Numbered from the stretch's first letter, positions 17,801 through 26,294 are shown. The stretch: DNA of 64,000 nt from RGIG3102 sp964525015 (GCA_964525015.1 CAZGFY010000007.1:7990-71989); one strand, 5' to 3'. Numbers and translations: made by a program. The notes: generated from the letters alone by a model not told the origin.

Positions 17801-18859
17801 ACTGAGCTGTTTATTCTTAGCTATCCAATACTTGATGGCGATGAAAAAATAGGAGAGATATACGGAGTTTATTATACAAATAGTTTTTCAGAAGTATTAG
17901 ATTTAACGGTTTTTGGTGGAGAAGCATTTTTTCATATATGCGAAGTTGATGGAACTGCAGTTGTAATTAGTGGTGATAATAATAATTTGTTTTCCGGTGG
18001 AGATATGTATACCTTTATTGATTCCCTAGATATGACAAATGATAATACATCTCAAAGCATTAGACTAGATATGGAAAACTCAAACCCAGCTTTACTAAAA
18101 TATGAAATAGCAGGTCAAGAAAGAACAGCAGTAATGCTAAGAATTAAGGGTACTGATTGGTGTGCTATTAGCATAGTTGTAGATGAAACGGTTAATACCA
18201 TGCAAACAGATATTACTTCAAATACATTTAATTTTGTTGCTTTTGTATTGGTAATGATTATTTTATACAGTGTTTTACTAATCGAAATTGAAAGAAGAAA
18301 TAAAAAGGAACTATTAAAAGCCTTAGAATCAAGCAATCTTTTAGCAAATTCACTTCAGACAAATATGGAAATGGATTCTCTTACAAGAACATTTAGCCGT
18401 TCTGCAATCGAAGAGAAAATTTCAAATATTATAGACAAACCTCAAGAAAGTCAAAAGAGTGCAGTAGTTTTACTTGATGTGGATAATTTTAAAACTGTAA
18501 ATGATACATATGGACATAAAACAGGGGATTTATTCCTTCAAGAATTAACCTCAGCTGTAAAACGCAGTTTGAGAGGCGGAGATATGATTGGAAGAATTGG
18601 TGGCGATGAATTTGTTATTTTATTAAATGATATAGTTGATTTGGAGATAACAAAATCAATTTTAACAAGAATACTTTCTAATGTTAATAAAATTGAAATT
18701 AAAGGAGTTTCTTTAGAAGAGGTTTCAATTAGTGCGGGCGTAGCTATTGTTCCAAAAGAAGGTATTGATTACGATGAAATAAGCACAAAAGCAGATAGAG
18801 CACTATATCTTGCAAAACTTGCAGGAAAAAATAAATTTATGATATATGATGAATTATAG
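14828..18859 (+). CDS. FIST-EAL-transmembrane sensor-GGDEF protein (c-di-GMP signalling)
   Basis: A 1343-residue multidomain protein. Residues about 1-385 are FIST N and C domains (RIHVSSADTNFALDLAKEI; FLRGEIGTKNGVTRYYNGTCS), an intracellular ligand-sensing module. Residues 420-570 look like a degenerate GGDEF. An EAL domain follows (about 585-820), but it reads YEVIMR, has Asp-Asn instead of Asp-Asp (AIDNFE) and Lys in place of the catalytic Glu (MVKHVE), so it is probably inactive. Two transmembrane helices (about 855-873 and 1133-1154) bracket a 260-residue, likely extracellular Cache-like sensor. The C-terminal GGDEF domain is complete (RIGGDEFVIL), with the RGGD inhibition site five residues upstream. 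Start 14828 has AGGAAAGGA upstream; a TTG at 14768 lacks a site. Confidence 0.9.
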   Translation: MKHLNILIKDINDIKINSEIKQFLNQENCLVRIHVSSADTNFALDLAKEIRNILPKSNIMGTAVDGVLFNGEIYDDFHLISIISFDKAKIFTKLISGNELKVNELSHAISNTVLNYEPSTIFLFLGDENKEIHKICQHLSKKANKASFVGGVSGYLNKKTGEVTNYVFDDKKLIKNGCVLAGVSKEYILSYTNAVVGHEAISKIYTITDTTDTYINEIDNQNANDWMRENLGFDKLYKNDDKALENDVLIRLPFVLENEDGASRILAFNEKEKKFTPNYTLLDKNQKFRVGYLSTLKSVEEWQNVCFDLENTSVEYMFTYSCLYRRIYLENLSKIEMSLFKDTEIAGAFLRGEIGTKNGVTRYYNGTCSLVTLADEEKYIDINFSAFQSILQLNDSIKLEENLKAVSANKNLLISSLILDELNNIKDESNENTMLTFVKDNKKDEYSKVCLINNKVFDLNFNEILGAKQKEVSEKMLKSAQMFLQDEYKNVALDIYRYNKDSFFVLINEIKNDAKVIEITQRLYNHLNKIAVLDKEFKIFNNITIALKFERIQKLVLSQKNEGEEKFKNNFNIFSEKDESLSLQEEFELVANLKEVVKNESVMPYVQGIYDNINGGFYAYEVIMRLMASSGEVLFPEHFLPIAKKHDVYLDLSYILVEKVLDFVKFKNEKILINISVKDVESDKFCKMVFSKLSEMEKPSNIIFEVCDLNQILYIEKLKLFLFKLEQLNMKFAIDNFEIADYDIVRENEIKVSYIKITSSYLSDISEQSSVDNIFTSAKKMNAQLMVKHVETAGMQKQVLSYSIKYTQGFFFSRPVSIEEPNAMMQNDTSKENVADISDKEELSDKTNKKSKNLVYFGILTFIIIAVIATINFTSENLKLVSNMNDIFLTELASGLSEQVSDKMNDSKEFLILASDFVVSDGYEKEDLIKNLGDMSNQTTFDEIYISFNGQTAVNYNDEELLIDINSVYGSATKDEVVISSPIKILNRSLNTELFILSYPILDGDEKIGEIYGVYYTNSFSEVLDLTVFGGEAFFHICEVDGTAVVISGDNNNLFSGGDMYTFIDSLDMTNDNTSQSIRLDMENSNPALLKYEIAGQERTAVMLRIKGTDWCAISIVVDETVNTMQTDITSNTFNFVAFVLVMIILYSVLLIEIERRNKKELLKALESSNLLANSLQTNMEMDSLTRTFSRSAIEEKISNIIDKPQESQKSAVVLLDVDNFKTVNDTYGHKTGDLFLQELTSAVKRSLRGGDMIGRIGGDEFVILLNDIVDLEITKSILTRILSNVNKIEIKGVSLEEVSISAGVAIVPKEGIDYDEISTKADRALYLAKLAGKNKFMIYDEL

Positions 18860-18871
18860 ATATTTATAAAC

Positions 18872-18908
18872 GAAAGTGGGTAGTTTAGCTACTCACTTTT
18901 GCTTTTTT
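18872..18908 (+). terminator. Intrinsic terminator after the FIST-EAL-GGDEF gene
   Basis: An 11-bp stem with one wobble pair (18873-18883 with 18889-18899), five-base loop, then a T-rich tract. Confidence 0.8.
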
Positions 18909-18923
18909 GTAATATATCATTCA

Positions 18924-18952
18924 TTGACTTAGATAGCTTGATTTGATATTAT
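18924..18952 (+). promoter_or_regulatory. Candidate sigma-A promoter of lipoprotein gene
   Basis: TTGACT (18924-18929) and TATTAT (18947-18952) with a 17-bp spacer, 42 bp before the start codon. Confidence 0.55.
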
Positions 18953-18993
18953 TAGATTAATAAAATAAGCGAATGAAAGGAAAGGATATTAAA

Positions 18994-19947
18994 ATGTTAA
19001 GTAGATTATTTATTTTATGCCTTATGATAATATCTTCATTAAGTCTATCAGCATGTTCTATAGGAGCTGATATTGAAATAGAAAGCTCTTCTAGTAATAT
19101 AACTCAAAGTGAGGATCAGATATCAGAAAGTGAAGAAGTTTTAACTCAAAGTAAGGGGGAATTAGAAGACACTGCTTCAACTTCTAATATGAGTAAAGAA
19201 GAGCAACAGATAATTAAAGATAAGATGATAAATATTATTAATAACTCAGATAAAGTTGAGGTTGTTGATAATTTAATCCTGACTTTAAAAGATGAAGATA
19301 AACTGGAAATAATAAATATTTTAAATTTAGAAGAAAAAGAGGTTATATCTTCTGATAATTCTTTTGGAGCTTTTGGAATTAAACTTCTGACGGATAATAG
19401 CGATGATTATATGCTTTTTACAAGCGTTAGCGAAAGTGAATATATAATAATTATAGATGCTATTTATAGAGTTTATCTAGATGAGGATACTGTGAATGCT
19501 GTTTCGGATTTCTTTTTTAATCTTGGAGATGAAAGCATTAAAAATGGAAATGAAAAATTGGAAGAAGATGTTTTTAATATATTAAAAAATCTTGCACTTG
19601 AAGATATTATTTATTCATATGAAGTATCGCCTGAGCAGATAAAAGAGCTCTCTAGTGAAGAAATTCAAAGTATAAAAGATGTTCTTAGTATTAATGATTG
19701 GAGAATTTACACGGGCAATTATTCATTAATTCACCCGTATAAAGAAGATAGCATCACTTTTACAAATCAAGTTGATATAGGCTCAGGATACATTTTTAAT
19801 CAAACGATTAATTTTGCTCACTATGATGGAGTTTATGTAGCAAAAATAGTTTATTTAGATGGACCAGGGATGCAATTAGAATTATATATAACTCAAGAAA
19901 TTTATGATAATTTAAAATCAGAGATTTCAAAAATTCTAGGCGAATAA
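18994..19947 (+). CDS. Predicted lipoprotein of unknown function
   Basis: A 317-residue secreted lipoprotein. The signal peptide starts MLSRLFILCLMIIS and ends in the lipobox LSLSAC. After it comes a Ser/Glu-rich low-complexity linker, then a helical acidic domain (about 60-200) and a C-terminal part with beta character (YTGNYSLIHPYKEDSITFTN). No family recognised. The start at 18994 is preferred over the upstream ATG at 18973, because the AAAGGAAAGGA site lies between them with eight-base spacing. It follows the FIST-EAL-GGDEF gene but has its own promoter and the upstream terminator. Confidence 0.75.
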   Translation: MLSRLFILCLMIISSLSLSACSIGADIEIESSSSNITQSEDQISESEEVLTQSKGELEDTASTSNMSKEEQQIIKDKMINIINNSDKVEVVDNLILTLKDEDKLEIINILNLEEKEVISSDNSFGAFGIKLLTDNSDDYMLFTSVSESEYIIIIDAIYRVYLDEDTVNAVSDFFFNLGDESIKNGNEKLEEDVFNILKNLALEDIIYSYEVSPEQIKELSSEEIQSIKDVLSINDWRIYTGNYSLIHPYKEDSITFTNQVDIGSGYIFNQTINFAHYDGVYVAKIVYLDGPGMQLELYITQEIYDNLKSEISKILGE

Positions 19948-20135
19948 GATAGCTGTACTTCGATGTTTTGTTAATAGTGCACAAAAATAACTATGAAAAA
20001 TTTACGAAATAGATTTTTTGTACAGAAATTGTCCCTTTTTGTACTGTTTTCTATGTTTTAAATCTATATTAAAGTTGGTACAATAGTTAAAACTATAACA
20101 TCAAACTAAGATGATGTTAAAAAAGGAGAAAATTT

Positions 20136-21497
20136 ATGTCACAAAAAAATACGAAAATGACTATGCTTGGTTGCGTTACAATGGCTATGGGCGCAATTAT
20201 CGGAGCTGGTCTATTCACATCACTGCCAATGACCCTTGATATGGTTGGCTCAAATGTGGGCTGGGCACTAATTTTAACAACAATATTTATATGTTTAAAA
20301 ACTCTGCCAAGCTTATATCTTCAATCATCACTACCAGTTACAGGCTCAACTTATGTTTATATAGCAAGACTTATCCACCCAGCCGTTGGATATGTTCAAA
20401 CTTTAAACTCTGTTATCGGCGCACTTAACATTTCAATTATGTCGATGACATTTGCTAACTACTTTGTTGAACTATTTCCAGAAATAGCGCTAGACACAAA
20501 ATTAGTTGCTGTTGCGTGTGCTTTAATCTTCACAGTTATCGGAACATTTGGTGCTAATGCAATCGGTAAATTCCAAAATATTATGATGGCTCTTTTATTA
20601 ATCGCACTTGGCGTTTATATTTTCTTTGGTATTGGCGCTGTTGAAGTTGGTACAACTGTTCAAGATTTCATCGTTCCAACTGTTGATTTTGCAACTATGT
20701 GGGGTGCAATGGCAATACTAAACTACTCACTTCAAGGTGGTGCGATTGTTTCTTCATTCGCAGACGAAGTTGAAAATCCAGGAAAAGTTATTCCTTTATC
20801 ATTCTTCTTAGGAACCGTTTTAGTAATGGTGCTATACATAGTTATCGCATTTGTAACATACGGTGCAGGTCCTATTGATGGAGGCTACAATTTAGCTACT
20901 ATCGCTGCAACATTTATGTCACCAACTTTAGTTAGATTTTTCATTGTTGCAGGTGCTCTATTTGCAACTATCACAACTTTAAATGGCTCTTTAATGATTT
21001 ACTCTCGTGTTCACTATGCTAGTGCAAAAGATGGTATCTGGCCAGAAGTTATTGCAAAAACTAACAAATACAATGTTCCATATGTAAGTTTATGGGTTTG
21101 CACTTTAATTGCAGTTGGCGTAATGCTTACTGATATTGATTTAGGCTCAATTCTAAGAATTGTTTCTATCCCTGGACTTCTACTAGGTGTGGTTTTCTAT
21201 ATTCCACCACTAACTTTTGCTAAAAGATATCCAAATGCTGCAAAAAAATCATACTTTAAAATACCATTTGTTTTAAATGCAATTTTATGTGTGTTCTCAG
21301 TAGTTATGTCTTTTTATATGGGTTGGAGTCTGCTTATGGATATAGGCTCTAGAGCTATTCCAATGGCTATATTCTACGTTGGCGGATATGTTTACTACTA
21401 CTTCCGTTGGCAATATCTAAAAAAACATAAAGGCATTGATATTATAGAAAGAACAAAAGGCTCACTACCACAATGGGACGAGTTAAACAAAGCATAA
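20136..21497 (+). CDS. APC family amino acid permease
   Basis: A 453-residue integral membrane protein with about twelve hydrophobic segments. The first segment contains MAMGAIIGAGLFTSLPMT, the Gly-rich unwound part of TM1 that binds the substrate amino group in APC-superfamily transporters, and PVTGSTYVYIARLIHP follows in the usual place. It is a proton- or antiport-driven amino acid transporter; specificity is not clear. It is monocistronic, with AAAAAGGAG before the ATG and a strong terminator after it. In the 188-bp upstream gap there is a TACAAT element at 20079 and a direct repeat of TTTTTGTAC (around 20015 and 20036) that could be a regulator site. Confidence 0.88.
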   Translation: MSQKNTKMTMLGCVTMAMGAIIGAGLFTSLPMTLDMVGSNVGWALILTTIFICLKTLPSLYLQSSLPVTGSTYVYIARLIHPAVGYVQTLNSVIGALNISIMSMTFANYFVELFPEIALDTKLVAVACALIFTVIGTFGANAIGKFQNIMMALLLIALGVYIFFGIGAVEVGTTVQDFIVPTVDFATMWGAMAILNYSLQGGAIVSSFADEVENPGKVIPLSFFLGTVLVMVLYIVIAFVTYGAGPIDGGYNLATIAATFMSPTLVRFFIVAGALFATITTLNGSLMIYSRVHYASAKDGIWPEVIAKTNKYNVPYVSLWVCTLIAVGVMLTDIDLGSILRIVSIPGLLLGVVFYIPPLTFAKRYPNAAKKSYFKIPFVLNAILCVFSVVMSFYMGWSLLMDIGSRAIPMAIFYVGGYVYYYFRWQYLKKHKGIDIIERTKGSLPQWDELNKA

Positions 21498-21518
21498 AAT
21501 AGATAAAAAATTATAATT

Positions 21519-21568
21519 AAAAAAGCTAATCTGGTTTATTAAAAATAAACAAAATGATTAGCTTTTTT
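21519..21568 (+). terminator. Intrinsic terminator after APC permease
   Basis: Long stem: AAAAGCTAATC (21521-21531) pairs with GATTAGCTTTT (21556-21566), with an inner GTTTATT/AATAAAC helix, followed by T-run. Confidence 0.88.
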
Positions 21569-21647
21569 CTTTGAAATTTTTCTATAAATTTTATGAATTA
21601 TATGTTTTATCTAGTTAAATTTAATAAATTTTGTACAAAATGCAGAA

Positions 21648-21694
21648 AAACAATATATTGGTGCTATACTCTTGTCTAACACAAGATATTGTTG
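21648..21694 (+). promoter_or_regulatory. Two NrdR boxes upstream of nrdD
   Basis: Box 1 (21648-21663) has the perfect NrdR core CAATATATTG at 21651-21660. Box 2 (21679-21694) reads ACACAAGATATTGTTG, 13 of 16 consensus positions. The cores are 31 bp apart, three helical turns, which is the arrangement known for NrdR. Box 2 fills the spacer of the promoter, so binding would block RNA polymerase. The nrdR gene itself is not in the window. Confidence 0.8.
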
Positions 21695-21700
21695 TATAAT
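21672..21700 (+). promoter_or_regulatory. nrdD promoter
   Basis: TTGTCT (21672-21677), 17-bp spacer, perfect TATAAT (21695-21700), 86 bp before the start codon. It overlaps NrdR box 2. Confidence 0.8.
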
Positions 21701-21785
21701 AACTATATTGCAATAAATATTGTACTATGCTATTTAAAAAATAAGATGTATTTATAGATAAATTAAAAAAAGAGGAGTGTAGAAA

Positions 21786-23933
21786 ATGGAAACAATCAAA
21801 GTTATTAAAAGAAATGGAAGACAGGTTGATTTTGATTCAGTGAAAATCGAGCAAGCAATACTAAAAGCGATGAAGTATGGCAGTGGTATTGTACACGAAA
21901 GATTAGCAAAAGAAATCGGAGAAAACTTTTCAACTGATAAAACAATAATAACTATTAAAGAAATCGAAGACTATGTTTACAAATCATTAGTTGAGGCAGA
22001 TGATACTCTAACAGCAAAATGCTATGAAGCTTATAGAGCAGTTAGAGAATATCAAAGACAAAAAAATACAATTGATAATAAAGTTATTGGACTTATAAAT
22101 GGTGAGAATAAAGAAGCTTTAATGGAAAACTCTAATAAGCAAGAACAGTTAATTTCAACTCAAAGAGATTTAGTTGCAGAAGAGGTTTCAAAAGACGTTG
22201 CTAAAAGAATGATGCTACCACCACACATTGCACAAGCTCATGATAATGGACTAATTCATATTCACGATTTAGGACATTATTTAAACCCATCTTTTAACTG
22301 CTGTTTAGTTAATCTAAAAGATATGCTAGAAAACGGAACGGTTATCAACGGAAAATTAATTGAAAAACCAAAAACATTTAGAACTGCTTGCACTATTGCA
22401 ACTCAAATTATTGCACAAGTTGCATCAGGTCAATTTGGCGGACAAACTATTTCACTAGCTCACCTATCACCTTTTGTTAGAATTTCTGAAGAAAAAATCA
22501 GAAAACAATTAATAAAAGAATGGGGAGATAATGGATTTAGCTATACGCCTGAGCAATTAAAAAATGCTGTTGAAATAAGATTAAAAGAAGAAGTAAAATC
22601 TGGTATTCAAACAATTCAATACCAAGTTAACACTCTTCAAACTTCAAACGGGCAAAGCCCATTTTTAAGCGTGTTTATGTATATTTCAGAATATCCAGAA
22701 TACGAAAAAGAAACAGTGATGCTTATAAAAGAAGTGTTAGAGCAAAGAATTCAAGGCATTAAAAATGAAGTGGGTGCTTGGATTACTCCAGCATTCCCAA
22801 AACTTCTATATGTTACAGATGAAAATAATATACACGAAGATAGTCAGTATTATGAATTAACTCAAATTGCTTCTGTTTGCGTTTCAAAAAGAATGATGCC
22901 AGACTTTATTAGTGCAAAACACATGAAGCAAAACTATGAAGGAAATGTTTTTGGCTGTATGGGTTGTAGAGCATGGCTTTCACCATATACAGGTGATATT
23001 AATAACGTTGAAGGTGAATACAGATGGTATGGCAGATTTAATATGGGCGTAACATCTTTAAATCTTGCCGATGTTGGGCTTTCAGCGCAAGGCGATATTA
23101 AAAAATTCTGGAATATTCTTGAGGATAGATTAGATTTAGTTAAAGAAAGCTTAATGCTAAGATATGATAAGCTAAAAGATATCACAAGCGATGTTTCTCC
23201 AATCCACTGGCAACACGGGGCAATTGCTCGACTTAAAAAGCATGAGCCAATCGGACCACTTCTTCAAGATGGATATGCAACTATTACTCTAGGCTATATC
23301 GGATTATACGAATGTGTTTTAGGATTAATCGGCGAAAGCCATACAACCCAAAAAGGTGAAGCGCTTGCAGTTGATATCATGAATCACTTAAAAGCTAAAA
23401 TTGTTCTTTGGAAACGCCAAACAGGGCTTGGATTTGCTTTATACGGAACACCAAGTGAAAGTTTAACTGAAAGATTTGCAAAATGCCTAAGAGCTCGTTT
23501 TGGTGTAATTGAAGGGATAACTGATAGAGATTATCTAACAAACTCATACCATGTATTTGTTGGAGAAGAAATAGATGCATTTGAAAAATTAAAATTTGAA
23601 TCTAAATTCCAGCAAATATCTTCAGGAGGTGCAATTAGCTATGTTGAACTTCCAAACCTTGCAAACAATCCTGAAGTTATCCTAAATTTAATTAAATATA
23701 TGTATGATAACGTTCAGTATGCTGAAATGAATACAAAGCTTGATTTCTGTATGGAGTGTGGATATGAAGGCGAAATTCTTTGCGATGAAAAATTAGAATG
23801 GTATTGTCCAAACTGCTCAAATAGAGATAGAGATAGAATGAACGTTGTTAGAAGAACTTGCGGATACCTTGGCGAAAACTACTGGAACGAAGGCAGAACT
23901 CAAGAGATAAAAGAAAGAGTAATGCATTTATAA
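21786..23933 (+). CDS. nrdD: Anaerobic ribonucleoside-triphosphate reductase (class III)
   Basis: A 715-residue glycyl-radical enzyme that makes dNTPs from NTPs without oxygen. An ATP-cone (KVIKRNGRQVDFDSVKIEQAI) occupies about residues 1-95 and gives dATP feedback control. The catalytic barrel carries HIHDLGHYLNPSFNCCLVNL. Near the C-terminus is the zinc site CMECGYEG (about 655) with CPNCSNRDRDRMN, and the glycyl radical loop RRTCGYLGENYWNEGR with Gly near 693. The activase nrdG follows after 83 bp with a hairpin in between. Expression is expected to be under NrdR. This enzyme marks an anaerobic lifestyle; no aerobic class I genes are seen here. Confidence 0.97.
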   Translation: METIKVIKRNGRQVDFDSVKIEQAILKAMKYGSGIVHERLAKEIGENFSTDKTIITIKEIEDYVYKSLVEADDTLTAKCYEAYRAVREYQRQKNTIDNKVIGLINGENKEALMENSNKQEQLISTQRDLVAEEVSKDVAKRMMLPPHIAQAHDNGLIHIHDLGHYLNPSFNCCLVNLKDMLENGTVINGKLIEKPKTFRTACTIATQIIAQVASGQFGGQTISLAHLSPFVRISEEKIRKQLIKEWGDNGFSYTPEQLKNAVEIRLKEEVKSGIQTIQYQVNTLQTSNGQSPFLSVFMYISEYPEYEKETVMLIKEVLEQRIQGIKNEVGAWITPAFPKLLYVTDENNIHEDSQYYELTQIASVCVSKRMMPDFISAKHMKQNYEGNVFGCMGCRAWLSPYTGDINNVEGEYRWYGRFNMGVTSLNLADVGLSAQGDIKKFWNILEDRLDLVKESLMLRYDKLKDITSDVSPIHWQHGAIARLKKHEPIGPLLQDGYATITLGYIGLYECVLGLIGESHTTQKGEALAVDIMNHLKAKIVLWKRQTGLGFALYGTPSESLTERFAKCLRARFGVIEGITDRDYLTNSYHVFVGEEIDAFEKLKFESKFQQISSGGAISYVELPNLANNPEVILNLIKYMYDNVQYAEMNTKLDFCMECGYEGEILCDEKLEWYCPNCSNRDRDRMNVVRRTCGYLGENYWNEGRTQEIKERVMHL

Positions 23934-23949
23934 TATTTAAAAAAATAAA

Positions 23950-23986
23950 TACTACAAAAGGGGCGATTTCGCCCTTTTTGTAGTAT
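23950..23986 (+). terminator. Hairpin between nrdD and nrdG
   Basis: An almost perfect 15-bp stem (TACTACAAAAGGGGC with GCCCTTTTTGTAGTA) around a TTTC-type loop. The following bases are TTAAAATATT rather than a pure T-run, so partial termination or mRNA stabilisation between nrdD and nrdG is likelier than a full stop. Confidence 0.6.
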
Positions 23987-24016
23987 TAAAATATTGTATA
24001 AAGGAATATAAAAGGT

Positions 24017-24508
24017 ATGAACTATGCACAGATAAGACAATTTGATGTAGCAAATGGAGTTGGAATTCGCTCAACTTTATTTGTTAGTGGATGTCATTTT
24101 AAATGTGAAAATTGTTTCAATGAAGAATATTGGTCCTATACTTATGGTCAAAAATACACCGATGAGGTAATGGAGAGTTATATTAAAATGGGAGAAAACA
24201 AAAATGTTGAGGGGTATTCTATTTTAGGTGGCGAACCAATGGGGCAAAATGATGATATGGTTTTAAAAACGGTTAAAACTATAAAAGAGAGAACTGGTAA
24301 AAGTATTTGGATGTGGACAGGCTATTTATTCGAAGAGTTAAACGAAAAGCAAAAAGAAATACTAAAATATATAGATGTTTTAAAAGATGGTCAGTTTATA
24401 GAAGAAAAAAAAGATTTAACCTTATTATTTAGGGGAAGTAGTAATCAAAGATTAATTGATGTTAAAAAAAGTTTAGAAGAAAATAAAGTTGTGCTTTGGC
24501 ACAGATAA
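24017..24508 (+). CDS. nrdG: Anaerobic ribonucleotide reductase activating protein
   Basis: A 163-residue radical SAM enzyme that installs the glycyl radical on NrdD. The iron-sulfur motif is CHFKCENC (CX3CX2C, about residues 26-33), followed by YSILGGEPMGQ, the Gly-rich SAM-contact loop, and GKSIWMWTGYLFEEL. Length and motif are normal for NrdG. AAAGGAAT and AAAGG lie before ATG 24017. The dut gene begins 17 bp after the stop, so nrdG and dut are cotranscribed. Confidence 0.96.
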   Translation: MNYAQIRQFDVANGVGIRSTLFVSGCHFKCENCFNEEYWSYTYGQKYTDEVMESYIKMGENKNVEGYSILGGEPMGQNDDMVLKTVKTIKERTGKSIWMWTGYLFEELNEKQKEILKYIDVLKDGQFIEEKKDLTLLFRGSSNQRLIDVKKSLEENKVVLWHR

Positions 24509-24524
24509 AATAGGGGAAACAAAA

Positions 24525-24953
24525 ATGGAAATTAAAATTAAATATTTCAGTGATGATATAGAAAAAGTAAAGCCAATTTCAAAAGGGGATTGGATAGATT
24601 TAAGAGCAAGTGAGAGTGTTGAATTAAAGCAGGGAGAATTTCGCTTAATTCCACTAGGTGTAGCAATGGAGCTTCCAAAAGGATATGAAGCTCATATTCT
24701 GCCACGCTCTTCAACATTTAAGAACTTTGGAATTATCCAAACAAATTCAATGGGAATTGTTGATAATTCATATTGTGGAGATAATGATCAGTGGTTTTTT
24801 CCAGCGTTTGCTTTAAGAGATACAAAAATAGAAAAAAATGATAGAATTTGCCAGTTTAGAATAATGAGTATTCAAGAGCCTGTTAATATAAATTTCGTTG
24901 AGAGTTTAGATAATGAAGATAGAGGTGGGCACGGCTCAACTGGAGTTAAATAA
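24525..24953 (+). CDS. dut: dUTP diphosphatase
   Basis: A 142-residue trimeric-type dUTPase (dUTP to dUMP and pyrophosphate), which keeps uracil out of DNA and supplies dUMP for ThyX. Motifs in order: LIPLGVAMELPKG (I), LPRSSTFKNFGIIQTNS (II), MGIVDNSYCGDN (III), RICQFRI (IV) and the Gly-rich lid RGGHGSTG (V). Start ATG 24525 has AGGGGAAA upstream; an earlier ATG at 24489 lies inside nrdG without a site. A short insert, DNDQWFFPAFAL, between motifs III and IV is a variant of this subgroup. Confidence 0.93.
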   Translation: MEIKIKYFSDDIEKVKPISKGDWIDLRASESVELKQGEFRLIPLGVAMELPKGYEAHILPRSSTFKNFGIIQTNSMGIVDNSYCGDNDQWFFPAFALRDTKIEKNDRICQFRIMSIQEPVNINFVESLDNEDRGGHGSTGVK

Positions 24954-24986
24954 ATTATGAAATATTTGGATTTTCCTATATTTACT

Positions 24987-25015
24987 TGAAAAGTATTAGA
25001 AAAAATGATATAATT
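24987..25015 (+). promoter_or_regulatory. Promoter of membrane GGDEF gene
   Basis: TTGAAA (24987-24992), 17-bp spacer, TATAAT (25010-25015), 59 bp before the start codon. Confidence 0.7.
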
Positions 25016-25073
25016 ATATCCTAAATTATTACTAAATTTAAAAATAAAAAAGTAGAAAGGGATGGTATTAGTT

Positions 25074-26276
25074 ATGATTACAAGAACATATGTAATTGGT
25101 TTTATTTTATTTTTTATACATTCCTATTTATTTACACTTTTAGCAAAAAACTACACGGATAAAGAAAGATTTCCAGTCTTTGTAAGGATTGCAGTTTGCA
25201 TTTTTAATGCCTGCCTATCGGGATTTATTATAAATTTGCTTTTTGAAAATCAATCTTTAGCTTATACGATTATATCAATAATAATTATAGCTGAAGTTAT
25301 ATTTTTATTTGAAGATCATATCTGGGGGCTAGTAGGGATAGCCTTTAGCATTTTAATACATTTTTCGGCAAGCCGTTCGATAATTTTAGGCACACACTCT
25401 ATTTTTATAGATAATTCAATGTATAATATTGTAAATTCTTACGATTTATCCTTATTAAATACATACCTAGTTATAGCTTTTCATATTATGCTAATTTTTA
25501 CAGTTATAGTGGTTATTCCAGTTTCGGCTGTTAGAGTTATTGTGAAAAGTCGTGTGTTTTTGCCTTATATTTTAATTATTATGCTGGTGCTACAAGCGTT
25601 CTTTATATTTAATGTTACAATATTTAGTATTAATATACACAATAATGAGCTAACTCTTCAGCAAATAATTCTTCCTTGTTTACTGCTTGGAATATTCTAT
25701 GTTGTTTTGATATTTATGATAATGCTAATAAAAGCAGAAAATTATCGGAAAATAATAGCAGAACTTGAAAGCAAAACAGAGATAGATGAATTAACAGGTG
25801 CATATAATAAAGCAGCCATTAAAACAAGGGTTTCACAAAGCTTAAACGATGGAAAAATGGGCGCATTATTCGTTTTTGATATAGATAATTTCAAATCTAT
25901 AAACGATACTCTAGGGCACGCATACGGAGATAAAATGCTAAGTGAGGTACACGAAAGTATTAAATCAATCGTTAGAAGAGAAGATTTTATAGGCAGATTT
26001 GGCGGCGATGAATTCGTAGTGTTTGTAAAAGAATGTGTAGATGTTGAAAAGATATCTAGAATTGGTTCGGCTTTCTGTCGTGTGCTTGAAAAAATTCACA
26101 CTAGCCCTACTGGAGAAGATATTATTGTTTCAGCATCTATTGGAATTGCAGTTTCTCCAAAAGACGGAAAAACTTACGATGAACTTTTTATAAATGCAGA
26201 TACAGCATTATATATATCAAAAAATAAAGGCAAGAATACATTTACTATATATGAAAAAGGAATGAAAGCCTTTTAA
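25074..26276 (+). CDS. Membrane-anchored GGDEF diguanylate cyclase
   Basis: About 400 residues. The first 225 are very hydrophobic, with six or seven predicted transmembrane helices, an unassigned membrane sensor. The C-terminal GGDEF domain (about 235-395) has DELTGAYNKAAIKT, FDIDNFKSINDTLGHAYGD and the intact active site RFGGDEFVVF. The inhibitory site RRED lies five residues before GGDEF, so product feedback is likely. Start ATG 25074 is preferred over 25062, which touches the AGAAAGGG site. Role: c-di-GMP synthesis at the membrane in answer to an unknown signal. Monocistronic with terminator. Confidence 0.92.
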   Translation: MITRTYVIGFILFFIHSYLFTLLAKNYTDKERFPVFVRIAVCIFNACLSGFIINLLFENQSLAYTIISIIIIAEVIFLFEDHIWGLVGIAFSILIHFSASRSIILGTHSIFIDNSMYNIVNSYDLSLLNTYLVIAFHIMLIFTVIVVIPVSAVRVIVKSRVFLPYILIIMLVLQAFFIFNVTIFSINIHNNELTLQQIILPCLLLGIFYVVLIFMIMLIKAENYRKIIAELESKTEIDELTGAYNKAAIKTRVSQSLNDGKMGALFVFDIDNFKSINDTLGHAYGDKMLSEVHESIKSIVRREDFIGRFGGDEFVVFVKECVDVEKISRIGSAFCRVLEKIHTSPTGEDIIVSASIGIAVSPKDGKTYDELFINADTALYISKNKGKNTFTIYEKGMKAF

Positions 26277-26294
26277 AAAGCTAATATTAAATAA

